Positions 23,198 through 31,200 are shown, counted from the first letter of the stretch. The stretch: 64,000 nucleotides of DNA from Melioribacteraceae bacterium (GCA_019638015.1 JAHBUP010000001.1:2016424-2080423), one strand, 5' to 3'. Notes: generated from the sequence alone by a model not told the origin. Program-made: numbers and translations.

Positions 23198-25567
23198 TCA
23201 AAAAAGCTCCATTTCATTTTCAGTCTCCACTGAAACTGTTTTCTTGCCATCTAGGAACTTTATCATCCGATCAACTCCGGATTTTCTTTCATTCACGCCC
23301 ATACCTTTTATCCTGGCCGCTTCTTTCATCCACCGGGTAAATTTGGTAAGCTTCAGTTCGGAGAATTCATCATAATTTTTCTTAAAGTCTTCCAGCAAAT
23401 CTTTTTTATTATGCTCAACATTTAACCCCAATGATTCAAAGTATTCGGCAAACTCTTCGCAAGTCGAATCAATCAGTTTTTTCTTTTCCAAGTTTATATG
23501 TGAACACTGGATCAATCCTTTACACAAATAAAGTTGGAGGCAGCCGATCATGTAATTAAGAAAGCAATTCCATTCCTCATTACTCCATTCATCATAAAAT
23601 CTGTGTCCGAACTCATCAATCGGTCTATGTATTTTATTGTAGTGATCAGAAAACTCAATAACAAATTGACGGTCCATCGTTGAATCGTCGGATCCTTCAA
23701 TTGTGTAGTTTGTTGAAATAATAATTTTAGGTGACTGATGAAACGGGATAATTATTTCATTTTGATTTTTCTTTTCGACAGTTATGTCATCAGTTATAAT
23801 GGAAAACAGTTTATCAAAATTGAATTTCTTTGTTACATCATTAAATTCTATGATTGCAGTATCTAGCGTAACAGATTGAAAACTGAAGCTCTTTGAGAAA
23901 TTAAAATTCCTACCATCCAAACGAATAGTTTTCCTAAGCTTTCCAATGGCCTGTGCCACCAAACCCTTTCCGCTTCTTCCATAAGCGCCGTCACTTAATT
24001 TCTCATCAAGAAAAATCACAGCTTTAGCATTCGTTGAATCTTTATAATTATGCAGTAAATATCCGATCGCACTTCTTAATGATGAAATTCTTTGCTCATT
24101 ATTTTTGCAAATGTTCTTAATAAAGAATTCAAACTCAGATTCTCTCCTGTCAAGATTCAATCTTTTGTTTATTACCTGTTTATCCCAGATGAAACCGTCC
24201 AGTTCTTCATATCTTTTTACATTAATCTTATTTGCCGCAATCTCAACAAAACAATTCGAGAAAAAGAGAAATCCTTTCTCTTTTGTGTCACGCAAGAATT
24301 CCAATTCTCTTGTTTCCAAGAATTCAAGAAATGTCTGGACAAAATGTTGCGGTGCGCCTTTGATAACAGCATCAATAACTTTTATACGTGGTGTCTCTTT
24401 GAAATGCTCAACATCCAATCGCTTCAGATAATCGATTACAAAATCCTTGATATTGAAAATTTCCACCTCACGGACAATATTCTTGCTAACCTTCAGCAGA
24501 ATATAACCGCGTTCTAATTGCAGTTTGCAAAATCCATTCTCTTCAAGAAATCTCTTAAAATTCTGTTTTGAAATATGAGTCTTATCATTCTCAATATACC
24601 AGAACTTTACAAACGGTTTTTGCCAGCCATATTTTTCTGCTATATGATAAAGAGTTCCGAGTGTTATTCTTCCATCAGATTTCTTCATCAGTTCGTCAAA
24701 CTTTTTATTTATCGCAAACTCAGAATCATGATAATGTTGATTTCCTAAACTCATCTTCAGAAAATATTTTCTTCCTTCCTCACCAATTGTTACTAAACCA
24801 AATCCGATTCTATACCAATCATCATAACAATTGGTTGGCAGATTGTTTTCTAAATACTCAATTGCGCTTTCCAACTTCTCTCTATCAAATCCAGCCAGCT
24901 CAAAAGTTCGCTTACCAACATCAAGAACATCTTTTTCTTTTTGTAAATCACAAAACTCTTCTAAGCATTCAAGCAAAACATCCGCGTCAATTTCTGTTGG
25001 TGGTTCTTTTGGTTCATCATATAAAAACAAATATCTATTTCCGCTTTCATGTTTTGAATACGGGAGAACTGTTTGAGATTGACTCCATCTCAATTCAATA
25101 TGATCACATAATCCCTTTTTACCCGGCTCGTCCTCGTTGAGACGGGCATCTTTCAAATACAACCGGTAAACACTTTTGGGACCGTTCAATCTTTTATGCA
25201 ATTGCTCACTTTCACTAACCTTAATCCAAATATGATAACCAACACAGCTTCCGCTTTTAACTGTCCACTTATATTTTTCACCAAGTCCCAACCTTTTACA
25301 TATCATTTGAACAATATTATAGCCAGCTCCTCCTTCAAAAGGGTCTATGACCCTATCGAAATCGATATTCCGTAAATCATTTACTCCACAAATTCCGCCT
25401 ATACCGGTTACACCTGCATTCCAACCAAATTCAATTACATCCTGTTCAGTCTGTTCAATCAATTGCCAATTCTCCCAAGGAATAGTTGGCCGTTTCCCCT
25501 GGATAGGTAGAACATTAAATCCGAAAACGTTCTTATAAATCTTTGCCATTTCCAGAAATTGTATCAT
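23198..25567 (-). CDS. Prim-Pol / PriCT / helicase replication protein of the element
   Basis: 789 residues. The N-terminal 230 resemble a bifunctional primase-polymerase (Prim-Pol): VLPIQGKRPTIPW, acidic pair in RNIDFDRV, GYHIWIKV and the later HIELRW. A PriCT-2-like helical domain follows (YDDWYRIGFGLVTIGEEGR, about 245-330). The C-terminal half is a DUF5906/SF3-like helicase, with Walker A GAYGRSGKG (K534), then IIEFNDV and the sensor SPKIIISTNY. It would prime and unwind the element's own origin. The gene overlaps the integrase stop by 4 bases (ATGA), and iteron-like repeats lie just downstream. Confidence 0.85.
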   Translation of the reverse strand: MIQFLEMAKIYKNVFGFNVLPIQGKRPTIPWENWQLIEQTEQDVIEFGWNAGVTGIGGICGVNDLRNIDFDRVIDPFEGGAGYNIVQMICKRLGLGEKYKWTVKSGSCVGYHIWIKVSESEQLHKRLNGPKSVYRLYLKDARLNEDEPGKKGLCDHIELRWSQSQTVLPYSKHESGNRYLFLYDEPKEPPTEIDADVLLECLEEFCDLQKEKDVLDVGKRTFELAGFDREKLESAIEYLENNLPTNCYDDWYRIGFGLVTIGEEGRKYFLKMSLGNQHYHDSEFAINKKFDELMKKSDGRITLGTLYHIAEKYGWQKPFVKFWYIENDKTHISKQNFKRFLEENGFCKLQLERGYILLKVSKNIVREVEIFNIKDFVIDYLKRLDVEHFKETPRIKVIDAVIKGAPQHFVQTFLEFLETRELEFLRDTKEKGFLFFSNCFVEIAANKINVKRYEELDGFIWDKQVINKRLNLDRRESEFEFFIKNICKNNEQRISSLRSAIGYLLHNYKDSTNAKAVIFLDEKLSDGAYGRSGKGLVAQAIGKLRKTIRLDGRNFNFSKSFSFQSVTLDTAIIEFNDVTKKFNFDKLFSIITDDITVEKKNQNEIIIPFHQSPKIIISTNYTIEGSDDSTMDRQFVIEFSDHYNKIHRPIDEFGHRFYDEWSNEEWNCFLNYMIGCLQLYLCKGLIQCSHINLEKKKLIDSTCEEFAEYFESLGLNVEHNKKDLLEDFKKNYDEFSELKLTKFTRWMKEAARIKGMGVNERKSGVDRMIKFLDGKKTVSVETENEMELF

Positions 25568-26739
25568 CTCTTTTCTCCGGAATTAATACTAAATATTTGT
25601 AATCGTGGATTCTCTTCAAGACTTGTTTTTTGCTTTTGGCTTATATCTAACATCTCACTGCTTGCACTTGCACTGAGCCGCAGCTCTGAGCAAGTCGAAG
25701 AGGAAGCCGAAGTGTCTAGCCTTTTAATCGCCTCTCTCAATGAATCCATATTCAAATGCGAATAAATTTCCGTTGTCGAAATCGAAGAATGCCCGAGCAG
25801 TTCTTTTATTGTATAAAGTGGAACACCTTTCTGAACAAGATTAGAAGCAAATGAATGTCTCAGAGAATGAAAATGAATTGATTGATCTACACCAGCAGCT
25901 TTACACGCTATCTTAAATCTTTTAGAAATGTAATCCCCAGTAAATTTTTCTCCGTTACTCTTACAGAAAACAAAATTTCTATTATGGTTGAGAGACTTAA
26001 TCGTAATGATCTTTTTCTTTTCATTCTGAACTTGTCCGCCGCCCTTCTGGCGTATTCTTGATTCTAAATCTTGCACTGAGCGAAGTCGAAGTGTCTCAAT
26101 TGCTTTTTCTGCTTCCTCACTAATCGGTATGAACCTTTGATTTCTTCCTTTTGTTGTAAAACAATCATCACCAACCGTAATTACTTTATTCTGTAGATCA
26201 ACATTCTTCAATCTCAAATTCACAATTTCGTCCAAACGCATTCCAGTATAAAACGCAAACACAATTATATTTCTTAAAGTTTTGTTATATACTTTATTGC
26301 ATATTGCTTGTAGCTCATCACCATTAATGAATACCGGGTTCACTTGCTGTTTTTTCGGCAGCTTTACTTTTTGGAAATAGTTTTCTTTTACATAACCCCA
26401 ATCTTTTGCCTTATTGAAGGCAGCTTTAATTGTTCGATAATAAACTCGAAATCCTTTCTTAACTTTTCGTTGAAGATAAAGCACAAACTGTTCCATATCT
26501 TTCAATGCTATTGATTGAATAGATTTTCCATGTCCAAAGAATTCAGTTAAATGTTTGAAAGAACTGCAAACAGAAACGTAATATGCATTCGATCTATTTT
26601 GTTTTATCATATTGCTGTATTCATTTGTAAAAACACGAAGCGTAACATTGTTCTTTTGTTCATTCCCCGGAATAATCGAAAGCAGCATTCGTAACTTCTC
26701 CAAATCACTTGATGAAATTCCTTTAAGCATTTCTTTCAT
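25564..26739 (-). CDS. Tyrosine recombinase / integrase
   Basis: 391 residues from ATG 26739, preceded by AGAGG at 6 bases; a TTG six bases earlier would touch that site. N-terminal SAM-like DNA-binding domain (about 30-115), then the catalytic domain with R168 (TGMRLDE), H291-x-x-R294 (HSLRHSFAS) and Y326 (TTEIYSH). All core residues are present, so it is probably active. The protein contains two insertions encoded by the short GCGAAGTCGAAGTG-type repeat: LRLRSVQDLESR (before the catalytic centre) and a Ser-rich SSSTCSELRLSASASS stretch after the Tyr. Translationally coupled to the replication gene. Confidence 0.92.
   Translation of the reverse strand: MKEMLKGISSSDLEKLRMLLSIIPGNEQKNNVTLRVFTNEYSNMIKQNRSNAYYVSVCSSFKHLTEFFGHGKSIQSIALKDMEQFVLYLQRKVKKGFRVYYRTIKAAFNKAKDWGYVKENYFQKVKLPKKQQVNPVFINGDELQAICNKVYNKTLRNIIVFAFYTGMRLDEIVNLRLKNVDLQNKVITVGDDCFTTKGRNQRFIPISEEAEKAIETLRLRSVQDLESRIRQKGGGQVQNEKKKIITIKSLNHNRNFVFCKSNGEKFTGDYISKRFKIACKAAGVDQSIHFHSLRHSFASNLVQKGVPLYTIKELLGHSSISTTEIYSHLNMDSLREAIKRLDTSASSSTCSELRLSASASSEMLDISQKQKTSLEENPRLQIFSINSGEKR
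25664..25717 (-). repeat. Short CACTGAGC…AAGTCGAAG repeat inside integrase, copy 1
   Basis: Two partial units (TTGCACTGAGC and GAGCAAGTCGAAG, then CCGAAGTGTCT) in tandem. Encodes a Ser-rich C-terminal stretch of the integrase. Confidence 0.6.
26070..26097 (-). repeat. Short CACTGAGCGAAGTCGAAGTG repeat inside integrase, copy 2
   Basis: Full unit CACTGAGCGAAGTCGAAGTG flanked by CTTG and TCTC, in frame, coding ETLRLRSVQD in the integrase. Confidence 0.7.
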
Positions 26740-26765
26740 TTCCAACCTCTTGTAATTATTCCCGG

Positions 26766-26952
26766 CCTCAAATACTTGGCGTTAAGAATATGAACGAGCA
26801 CAACGAAAAGAGAAAATTTCTGTTTGATCCCGCTTTCAATATTTTCAAATAATAAGCGGGAGAGTTTAATTTTCTCCGTTGTGCGAATGAAATATTTAGC
26901 CAAGGATTTGCAGACTTGATCTTTTGGTTCTTTTCTATCAAGAGAAAAGAAC
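26766..26952 (-). repeat. Structured spacer repeat, copy B
   Basis: Begins with CCTCAAATACTTGGCGTTAA (26766-26785, identical to copy C). Paired arms: GCACAACG (26798) with CGTTGTGC (26877), GAGAAAATT (26810) with AATTTTCTC (26868), TCCCGCTT (26828) with AAGCGGGA (26854). It ends with GTTCTTTTCT / AGAAAAGAAC (26927-26952). Lies between the HTH gene and the integrase gene. The base pairs differ from copies A and C but pairing is kept. Confidence 0.75.
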
Positions 26953-26975
26953 AATAGCATATATTTTTTAATATC

Positions 26976-27434
26976 TTATTCATTTCTCAATCTGCGTTTT
27001 ATTGTTTTTTTTCTGCTTTTCAGTGGAAACTCAATCAGTATTTCTGTTTCATTATTTTTTTCATTCCTTTTTTCATCAAAACCCATCTCAATCTGATTCA
27101 GATCCTTTTCAATATTCTTTTCTTCTTTTAATTCATCACTCATAACTTTACACTCATCACTGCTTCTAAAAATCCACTCGTCAATTTCATTCTTTGAAAA
27201 GAAAATCATCTTGCCGGTTGGTTTGTAATGTGGAATTACTTTTCGATAGGTTAATTTGTAAAGATAACTTGGTGCATAACCTAAATAAGAACATGCTTCT
27301 TTGAAAGTCAGTGGTTTATCATTTTTTTTCTTTATTAATTCTTCTAGTGTGGAAAGTTTCTGTAGGATTGTCTCACTCAGTGAAGCCTGCGGTGAGCGAA
27401 GTCGAACCGTCGAAGTGTCTTTCTGTTTTTTCAT
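26976..27434 (-). CDS. Excisionase/helix-turn-helix regulator
   Basis: 152 residues from ATG 27434, chosen because GAGGTG lies about 6 bases upstream; an in-frame ATG four codons earlier has no such site. The core (about 40-90) is an HTH_17/excisionase domain: LTFKEACSYLGYAPSYLYKLTYRKVIPHYKPTGKMIFFSKNEIDEWI, described here by its key parts AxxYLG…YLYKLT…IPxYKPxGK…F…EIDEW. A charged, probably disordered C-terminus ends in a Lys/Arg tail. The N-terminal TSTVRLRSPQASL is encoded by the short repeat at 27391. A recombination directionality factor or regulator of the element is likely. Confidence 0.75.
   Translation of the reverse strand: MKKQKDTSTVRLRSPQASLSETILQKLSTLEELIKKKNDKPLTFKEACSYLGYAPSYLYKLTYRKVIPHYKPTGKMIFFSKNEIDEWIFRSSDECKVMSDELKEEKNIEKDLNQIEMGFDEKRNEKNNETEILIEFPLKSRKKTIKRRLRNE
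27391..27420 (-). repeat. Short GCGAAGTCGAA…GTCGAAGTG repeat inside HTH gene
   Basis: GGTGAGCGAAGTCGAACCGTCGAAGTGTCT, a partly duplicated unit of the same repeat family as in the integrase, coding DTSTVRLRSP near the N-terminus. Confidence 0.6.
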
Positions 27435-27502
27435 CTCACACCTCATGTTGTTTAATTACATGAGAAATATGAAATAGAAAAACAAGAAAAAGTATTTATC
27501 AC

Positions 27503-27611
27503 AGTATATCGAAGTATATCGCAAATCGATAAAGTATGATATACTTTTTCACCACTACCCCCAAAAGTATATCGAAGGCTATCAAGTCATGATATAGTCT
27601 GATATACTTTT
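27503..27611. promoter_or_regulatory. AGTATATC direct and inverted repeats, candidate operator
   Basis: AGTATATCG occurs at 27503 and 27513 in tandem (10-base period). AAAGTAT-GAT-ATACTTT forms a palindrome at 27532-27548. AAAAGTATATC (27563) and GATATACTTTT (27601) form an 11-base inverted repeat around an inner imperfect stem. The block lies upstream of the HTH gene and runs into the 3' end of the gene at 27582. Probably the operator or promoter of the HTH regulator, or a recombination-protein binding array. Confidence 0.5.
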
Positions 27612-28469
27612 TAAATATTCGACCAAAGTGTCATTAAGCCAAAAATTGCTTTGCGAAACAAAAAACATGAATACTATTTCAACTGAATCGAGAATCTTTC
27701 TAATCCATTTAACTGTTTCGGTGTAGCTAATTGTATTATTCTTTTTTTGTGCTAAATATTTGAACGGCTTGCCGTTTTTATTACAAAAATGTTTTTCAAA
27801 CACCTTGTATTTATTCTCTTCATCAATTGCTTTTCTCTGTGCCAGTTCATCAACAAATATAGAAAAGCTGCTGTCGCTCTTAAGCCAAATAATTTTTCTA
27901 AAATGTATTCTCACATTACAAAAGGGAATATGTTTCTCATCAGTAAAATGAGCTAGTATTTCTTCTTTTATAAACTTCGGAACACACACGTTATTCTGAA
28001 GGCGATCAAACAAAGCTAAAAGTTTAGCGTCACCCAATTTCCAAACTATCCTGATTGTGGAATCGTTAGTCTTAACTGTTTCTTTCTCATTATTAAAACA
28101 TTCATTCCAAGTCGCTCTCATTTCTAATTTTGTTTTGTAAAAAACCAAATGGTTCTCTGCACGTTCTATAAATTCATAATACTCTTTACAAAGATTCTTC
28201 TTACAAATCTTTACAATCTTCTTTGTTATTGTTTGTTTTATTTTCTTATCAAAATTGACAAGTTCAACTAGGGAAGTCTCTTGATTTACTGTTTTTGCGG
28301 AAAGCTTTATTTCGGTCGGCTCTATATTCTTTGCTTCACACTTAACATCTTGTATCGCATTCCTGCATCTTACAATTTCTTTTGAAATGAACTCGATTTT
28401 ATCAATATCAAGTTCGATTTCCTCTAATCGTTTTTCAAGTTCCACAAAAGAAAACCTTTCTATAGACAT
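27582..28469 (-). CDS. Hypothetical protein, possibly RteC-like
   Basis: 295 residues, no signal or membrane segments. N-terminal half is helical with coiled-coil character (LEKRLEEIELDIDKIEFISKEI). The C-terminal part has WKLGDAKLLALFDRLQNN, ILAHFTDEKH and FRKIIWLKSDSSFSIFVDEL. The W..gd...L..LF..L and later F..L pattern recalls RteC-type proteins of Bacteroidota elements, but similarity is weak and I would not rely on it. Its last codons overlap the AGTATATC inverted repeat. GGGGG lies 7 bases before the ATG. Confidence 0.45.
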   Translation of the reverse strand: MSIERFSFVELEKRLEEIELDIDKIEFISKEIVRCRNAIQDVKCEAKNIEPTEIKLSAKTVNQETSLVELVNFDKKIKQTITKKIVKICKKNLCKEYYEFIERAENHLVFYKTKLEMRATWNECFNNEKETVKTNDSTIRIVWKLGDAKLLALFDRLQNNVCVPKFIKEEILAHFTDEKHIPFCNVRIHFRKIIWLKSDSSFSIFVDELAQRKAIDEENKYKVFEKHFCNKNGKPFKYLAQKKNNTISYTETVKWIRKILDSVEIVFMFFVSQSNFWLNDTLVEYLKSISDYIMT

Positions 28470-28513
28470 ATTTCCCCCTGTAAATTGAGAGATAATTAAT
28501 TATTGCACACATT

Positions 28514-28675
28514 TTATTCGTCGGCAGTCCTTAAGATATGAATCCCGACTATGTCCATGGGATTTAAGCCGTAGAAAGGTTCGCTATTGACTTCCCTAAA
28601 TAACTGGTAACTCGTTTCTAAATCACTCGATATATAATAATTTCTTTCAAAATATTCACTACAATATTTCTTCAA
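28514..28675 (-). CDS. Small ORF, or remnant of a truncated gene
   Basis: Starting at TTG 28675 this frame encodes 53 residues (KKYCSEYFERNYYISS…EPFYGLNPMDIVGIHILRTADE). The frame stays open about 16 codons further upstream (NFDIIILVEFGCEFS) without a start codon, and the composition looks protein-like. It may therefore be the 3' end of a decayed gene rather than a complete small protein. No family recognised. It occupies most of the gap before the DUF3800 remnant. Confidence 0.35.
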   Translation of the reverse strand: MKKYCSEYFERNYYISSDLETSYQLFREVNSEPFYGLNPMDIVGIHILRTADE

Positions 28676-28869
28676 TGAAAATTCACACCCGAATTCAACA
28701 AGTATAATTATATCGAAGTTGTATTTTTATAGTTGCTCGTTTTTACTTTATAGATTATTATGACTACTTTGAAGAAGTGATATAAGATAGTATAATGATT
28801 AATTCTTTTGAATATTTCCCAACTAGAAAGAACCCATTTCCATTTATGCAATAACGGAATTTAGAATAA

Positions 28870-29640
28870 ATGCCAGAAGACCAGAACAAAGAATCTTAAC
28901 AAAATAAAATTGATCCAATCTTAGTCTATCTCGATGAAACCGGTGATCATTCTCTCGAAAAAATTGATAAAGATTTCCCAATTTTTGTTTTAACGACTTT
29001 TATAGTTCGACAATCAGTTTATGTCAATGAAATTATTCCTAAAGTATATCAGCTAAAAATTAATAACTTTGGACACGAGGGCGTTATCTTACATTCCAGA
29101 GATATTCGTAAAGCTCAAACCCCTTTTGAATTCCTGTTGAATGTAAATAAAAGAGAGCCGTTTCTTAATTCAATTTCTGAATTAATTGGTAATCTCAATT
29201 TCAAATTGATTGTTTCGGTTATCAAAAAAGAAAAACTAGTCAAGCAATATGCAAAACCATTCAATCCCTACGAACTTGCTCTTAAATTTAATTTAGAAAG
29301 AATAATTGCTCTTCTTAATCAAATCAAGCAAACAAAAGTCCGCTTAGTTGCTGAATCTCGCGGCAAGAACGAAGATGATGCGTTGCGATTAAGTCTTTAT
29401 GAAATGATACGAGAAGGAACTGAAAGAATTAGTAAAGAGGAATTTAGAAAGATTGAATTTATTCTGACTTTTTTACCCAAGTCTAACAATATCGTTGGAA
29501 CGCAGATTGCTGATCTTTGCGGTTATCCCATTGGTCGTCACATTCTTAATCCGGAAAAAGAAAATAAACCATTCGAAGTTATCAAATCGAAAATATTAGG
29601 TAAGATTAATGGATTGGAATGTTTCAAGGTATTCCCATAA
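28870..29640 (+). pseudogene. DUF3800 protein gene with an in-frame stop at codon 10
   Basis: ATG 28870 starts MPEDQNKES, then TAA 28897-28899 interrupts. The same frame continues uninterrupted to 29640 as QNKIDPILVYLDETGDHS… and 237 more residues. The body is a DUF3800 protein: YLDETGDH with acidic residues near the N-terminus, then RLVAESRGKNEDDALR and the closing NIVGTQIADLCGYPIGRHIL. DUF3800 proteins have an RNase H-like fold and occur in mobile elements. No ATG, GTG or TTG start exists in frame between the TAA and residue 76 of the body (TTG 29137), so the gene is probably inactive unless the stop is a sequencing error. Confidence 0.75.
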
Positions 29641-29790
29641 AAAGCAAAAGGCACCGAAATTCATCAGTGCCTCTAACCGACCGGGCATTCCCAGTCCCTT
29701 ATAAAACCGAACTAAATTTATATCTTGCTTTACAGATTGTCAAGCAAAATCATAATCAATAATTATTTAGAAAATAATCAAATTCTTAAA

Positions 29791-30180
29791 TTACTTTCTA
29801 ATCTTCTCAACAATTTTCTCACCGGTTCTTCCAACTACATATCCACCCAAACCAATTTGTAATAAAGTCCATGCTTCATTACTCAGCCGAAATGCAAGCC
29901 AACCAAAAGAATCACACACAACTAGGATAAGAAAAGTAAGCATTGTAATTGGTCTCCAATTTCTCTGCAGCCAGCTTTGTCCTTTCGCTTCCGCCTCAAC
30001 AATTCTTCCCTGAGAATCTAGTAATTTACTCTCATACTCAAGAGCTTTAGCGAGGAACTCATTCTCAATTTTTGTCATCTCGTTTTGAAGTTTTCCTCTC
30101 TCTTCATCAGAAGTAGAAAGATTATCAATCAAATCGGTAATCGGTTTTACTATACCGCTTAAAAAATCTAATACTCCCAT
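29791..30180 (-). CDS. Phage-type holin, 3-TM family
   Basis: 129 residues. An amphipathic N-terminus (FLSGIVKPITDLIDNL), a charged coiled coil (about 25-65), then WLQRNWRPITMLTFLILVV and a second hydrophobic hairpin ending GLGGYVVGRTGEKIVEKI. The order (helix, coiled coil, RNWRP, two membrane segments, GGYVxGRxxEK) is that of the gene-transfer-agent/phage holin family with three membrane segments. It would permeabilise the inner membrane for the endopeptidase encoded upstream. One base separates it from the preceding gene. Confidence 0.75.
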   Translation of the reverse strand: MGVLDFLSGIVKPITDLIDNLSTSDEERGKLQNEMTKIENEFLAKALEYESKLLDSQGRIVEAEAKGQSWLQRNWRPITMLTFLILVVCDSFGWLAFRLSNEAWTLLQIGLGGYVVGRTGEKIVEKIRK

Positions 30181-30181
30181 T

Positions 30182-30442
30182 TTAATCTCCTTCTTTATCT
30201 AAATGCTGATGACTGACAGCCGAAAGCTTAATATTGTAAATCTCTCGAATAATATTCTTCTCAACTTCACTCAACTTATTATGCAGAACTTCAAACCGGG
30301 ACAAATAATTTTTCTCAATCGAAGACGATTTCTTTTTCGTCTCATCAACATCTTTTTCAATTCTCTTAATCCTGGACCAGAAAAGAAAATTCACCAAGCT
30401 TAAAAGTCCTCCAATTATCCATATGTAAATCTTTTCATTCAT
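30182..30442 (-). CDS. Small membrane/coiled-coil protein of the lysis cassette
   Basis: 86 residues: one N-terminal membrane helix (about 5-22), followed by a Lys/Glu coiled coil (RIKRIEKDVDETKKKSSSIEK…). Shape recalls XhlA-type or spanin-like phage accessory lysis proteins, but there is no diagnostic motif. It is immediately upstream of the holin gene, and its start lies 17 bases after the end of spacer repeat copy C. Confidence 0.55.
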   Translation of the reverse strand: MNEKIYIWIIGGLLSLVNFLFWSRIKRIEKDVDETKKKSSSIEKNYLSRFEVLHNKLSEVEKNIIREIYNIKLSAVSHQHLDKEGD

Positions 30443-30459
30443 GTTTTGTCTCTGTTCAT

Positions 30460-30691
30460 CCTCAAATACTTGGCGTTAAATGTTTTCGTCTTTCGCACAT
30501 TAAAAGAATTGCGTGCAAAATCTGAACGTAGTGGAGGATTAGAAGAAAAATCTGTCCGACGATCCCGATAACAACTATTCTAAATCTATTATCGGGAGAG
30601 AAGTTATTTTTCTTCCCGAAACGGAGTGAAGATTTAGCAATTCTTTTTAAGTGCATGTTCTTTTGATTCTTTTCTTGCGCCAAGAAAAGAA
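30460..30691 (-). repeat. Structured spacer repeat, copy C
   Basis: Begins with CCTCAAATACTTGGCGTTAA (30460-30479). Arms: GCACATTAAAAGAATTGC (30495) with GCAATTCTTTTTAAGTGC (30637), GAAGAAAAAT (30542) with ATTTTTCTTC (30606), TCCCGATAA (30563) with TTATCGGGA (30589). It ends with TTCTTTTCTTG-CGC-CAAGAAAAGAA (30667-30691), nearly identical to copy A. Lies between the M15 endopeptidase and the coiled-coil membrane gene. Confidence 0.75.
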
Positions 30692-30717
30692 TGGATGAAT
30701 AGAACATTGATTTATTT

Positions 30718-31200
30718 TCATGAAACATATTTCAATTCTCCAGTAACTTTTTCATAGATAGTTTTTCTATTTAACTTCTTTGACAATAAAACTTCATTTC
30801 TATTCTTTTCACCATTCCAAGAAACATGAATCCATTTTCCGAATTCATAAATCAATTGATCAAATGATAATTCTTGTATGATTGTGTTGAACACATCAAT
30901 TAAATTCATTGAATGGACAACGAAGTCGGCAGCTTTTCCTTCGAGATGTTGAGAATTAAATCTCCCGCCAACGGCAGCATTTACATCAAATGAACGAAAA
31001 CCAGAATTAATAAAAATTGGCACATTGATAATTTCTCTCAGAGGTTGTAAAACATTCACACAAAGCAATCTCAAGTTCTCAATCTGTTTTTCATTCGGTT
31101 CATTCTTATAACCATGCCTTTCCGCTTCTTGCGAAATTGTAAATTCATTAAAATAAAAACTTGCACTGAGCTTAGTCGAAGTGTTATCAGACAATTTCAT
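30718..31200 (-). CDS. M15-family peptidase, probable phage-type endolysin
   Basis: 160 residues without signal peptide; AAGGAA precedes the ATG. Zinc peptidase motifs of the M15_3 type: INSGFRS, SQHLEGKAADF (zinc His and Asp) and the C-terminal WIHVSW (zinc His). It would cut peptide cross-links in the cell wall. First gene of a lysis cassette with the coiled-coil membrane protein and holin. Residues near 10 (TSTKLSASF) come from the short repeat at 31160. Confidence 0.85.
   Translation of the reverse strand: MKLSDNTSTKLSASFYFNEFTISQEAERHGYKNEPNEKQIENLRLLCVNVLQPLREIINVPIFINSGFRSFDVNAAVGGRFNSQHLEGKAADFVVHSMNLIDVFNTIIQELSFDQLIYEFGKWIHVSWNGEKNRNEVLLSKKLNRKTIYEKVTGELKYVS
31160..31186 (-). repeat. 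Short CACTGAGCttAGTCGAAGTG repeat inside endolysin gene
   Basis: CTTGCACTGAGCTTAGTCGAAGTGTTATC, same family and orientation as the copies in the integrase and HTH genes, coding DNTSTKLSAS at the N-terminus. Confidence 0.65.

Noticed and set aside
22951..23250. ORF on minus strand over spacer repeat copy A
   Set aside because: It and the ORFs at 26736-26983 and 30462-30728 give similar peptides (LAQEKxQKNMHLKRI in two of them) only because they cover the same structured repeat; no start site and the stems dictate the sequence.
29649..29672. AGGCAC/GTGCCT hairpin after the DUF3800 remnant as terminator
   Set aside because: A 6-base stem is present but no T-run follows; not called.
26766..30691. 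Spacer repeats as integron attC sites
   Set aside because: Gene-repeat-gene order is suggestive, but the repeats lack the RYYYAAC/GTTRRRY core pair, no integron integrase is present, and the internal stems differ from attC.
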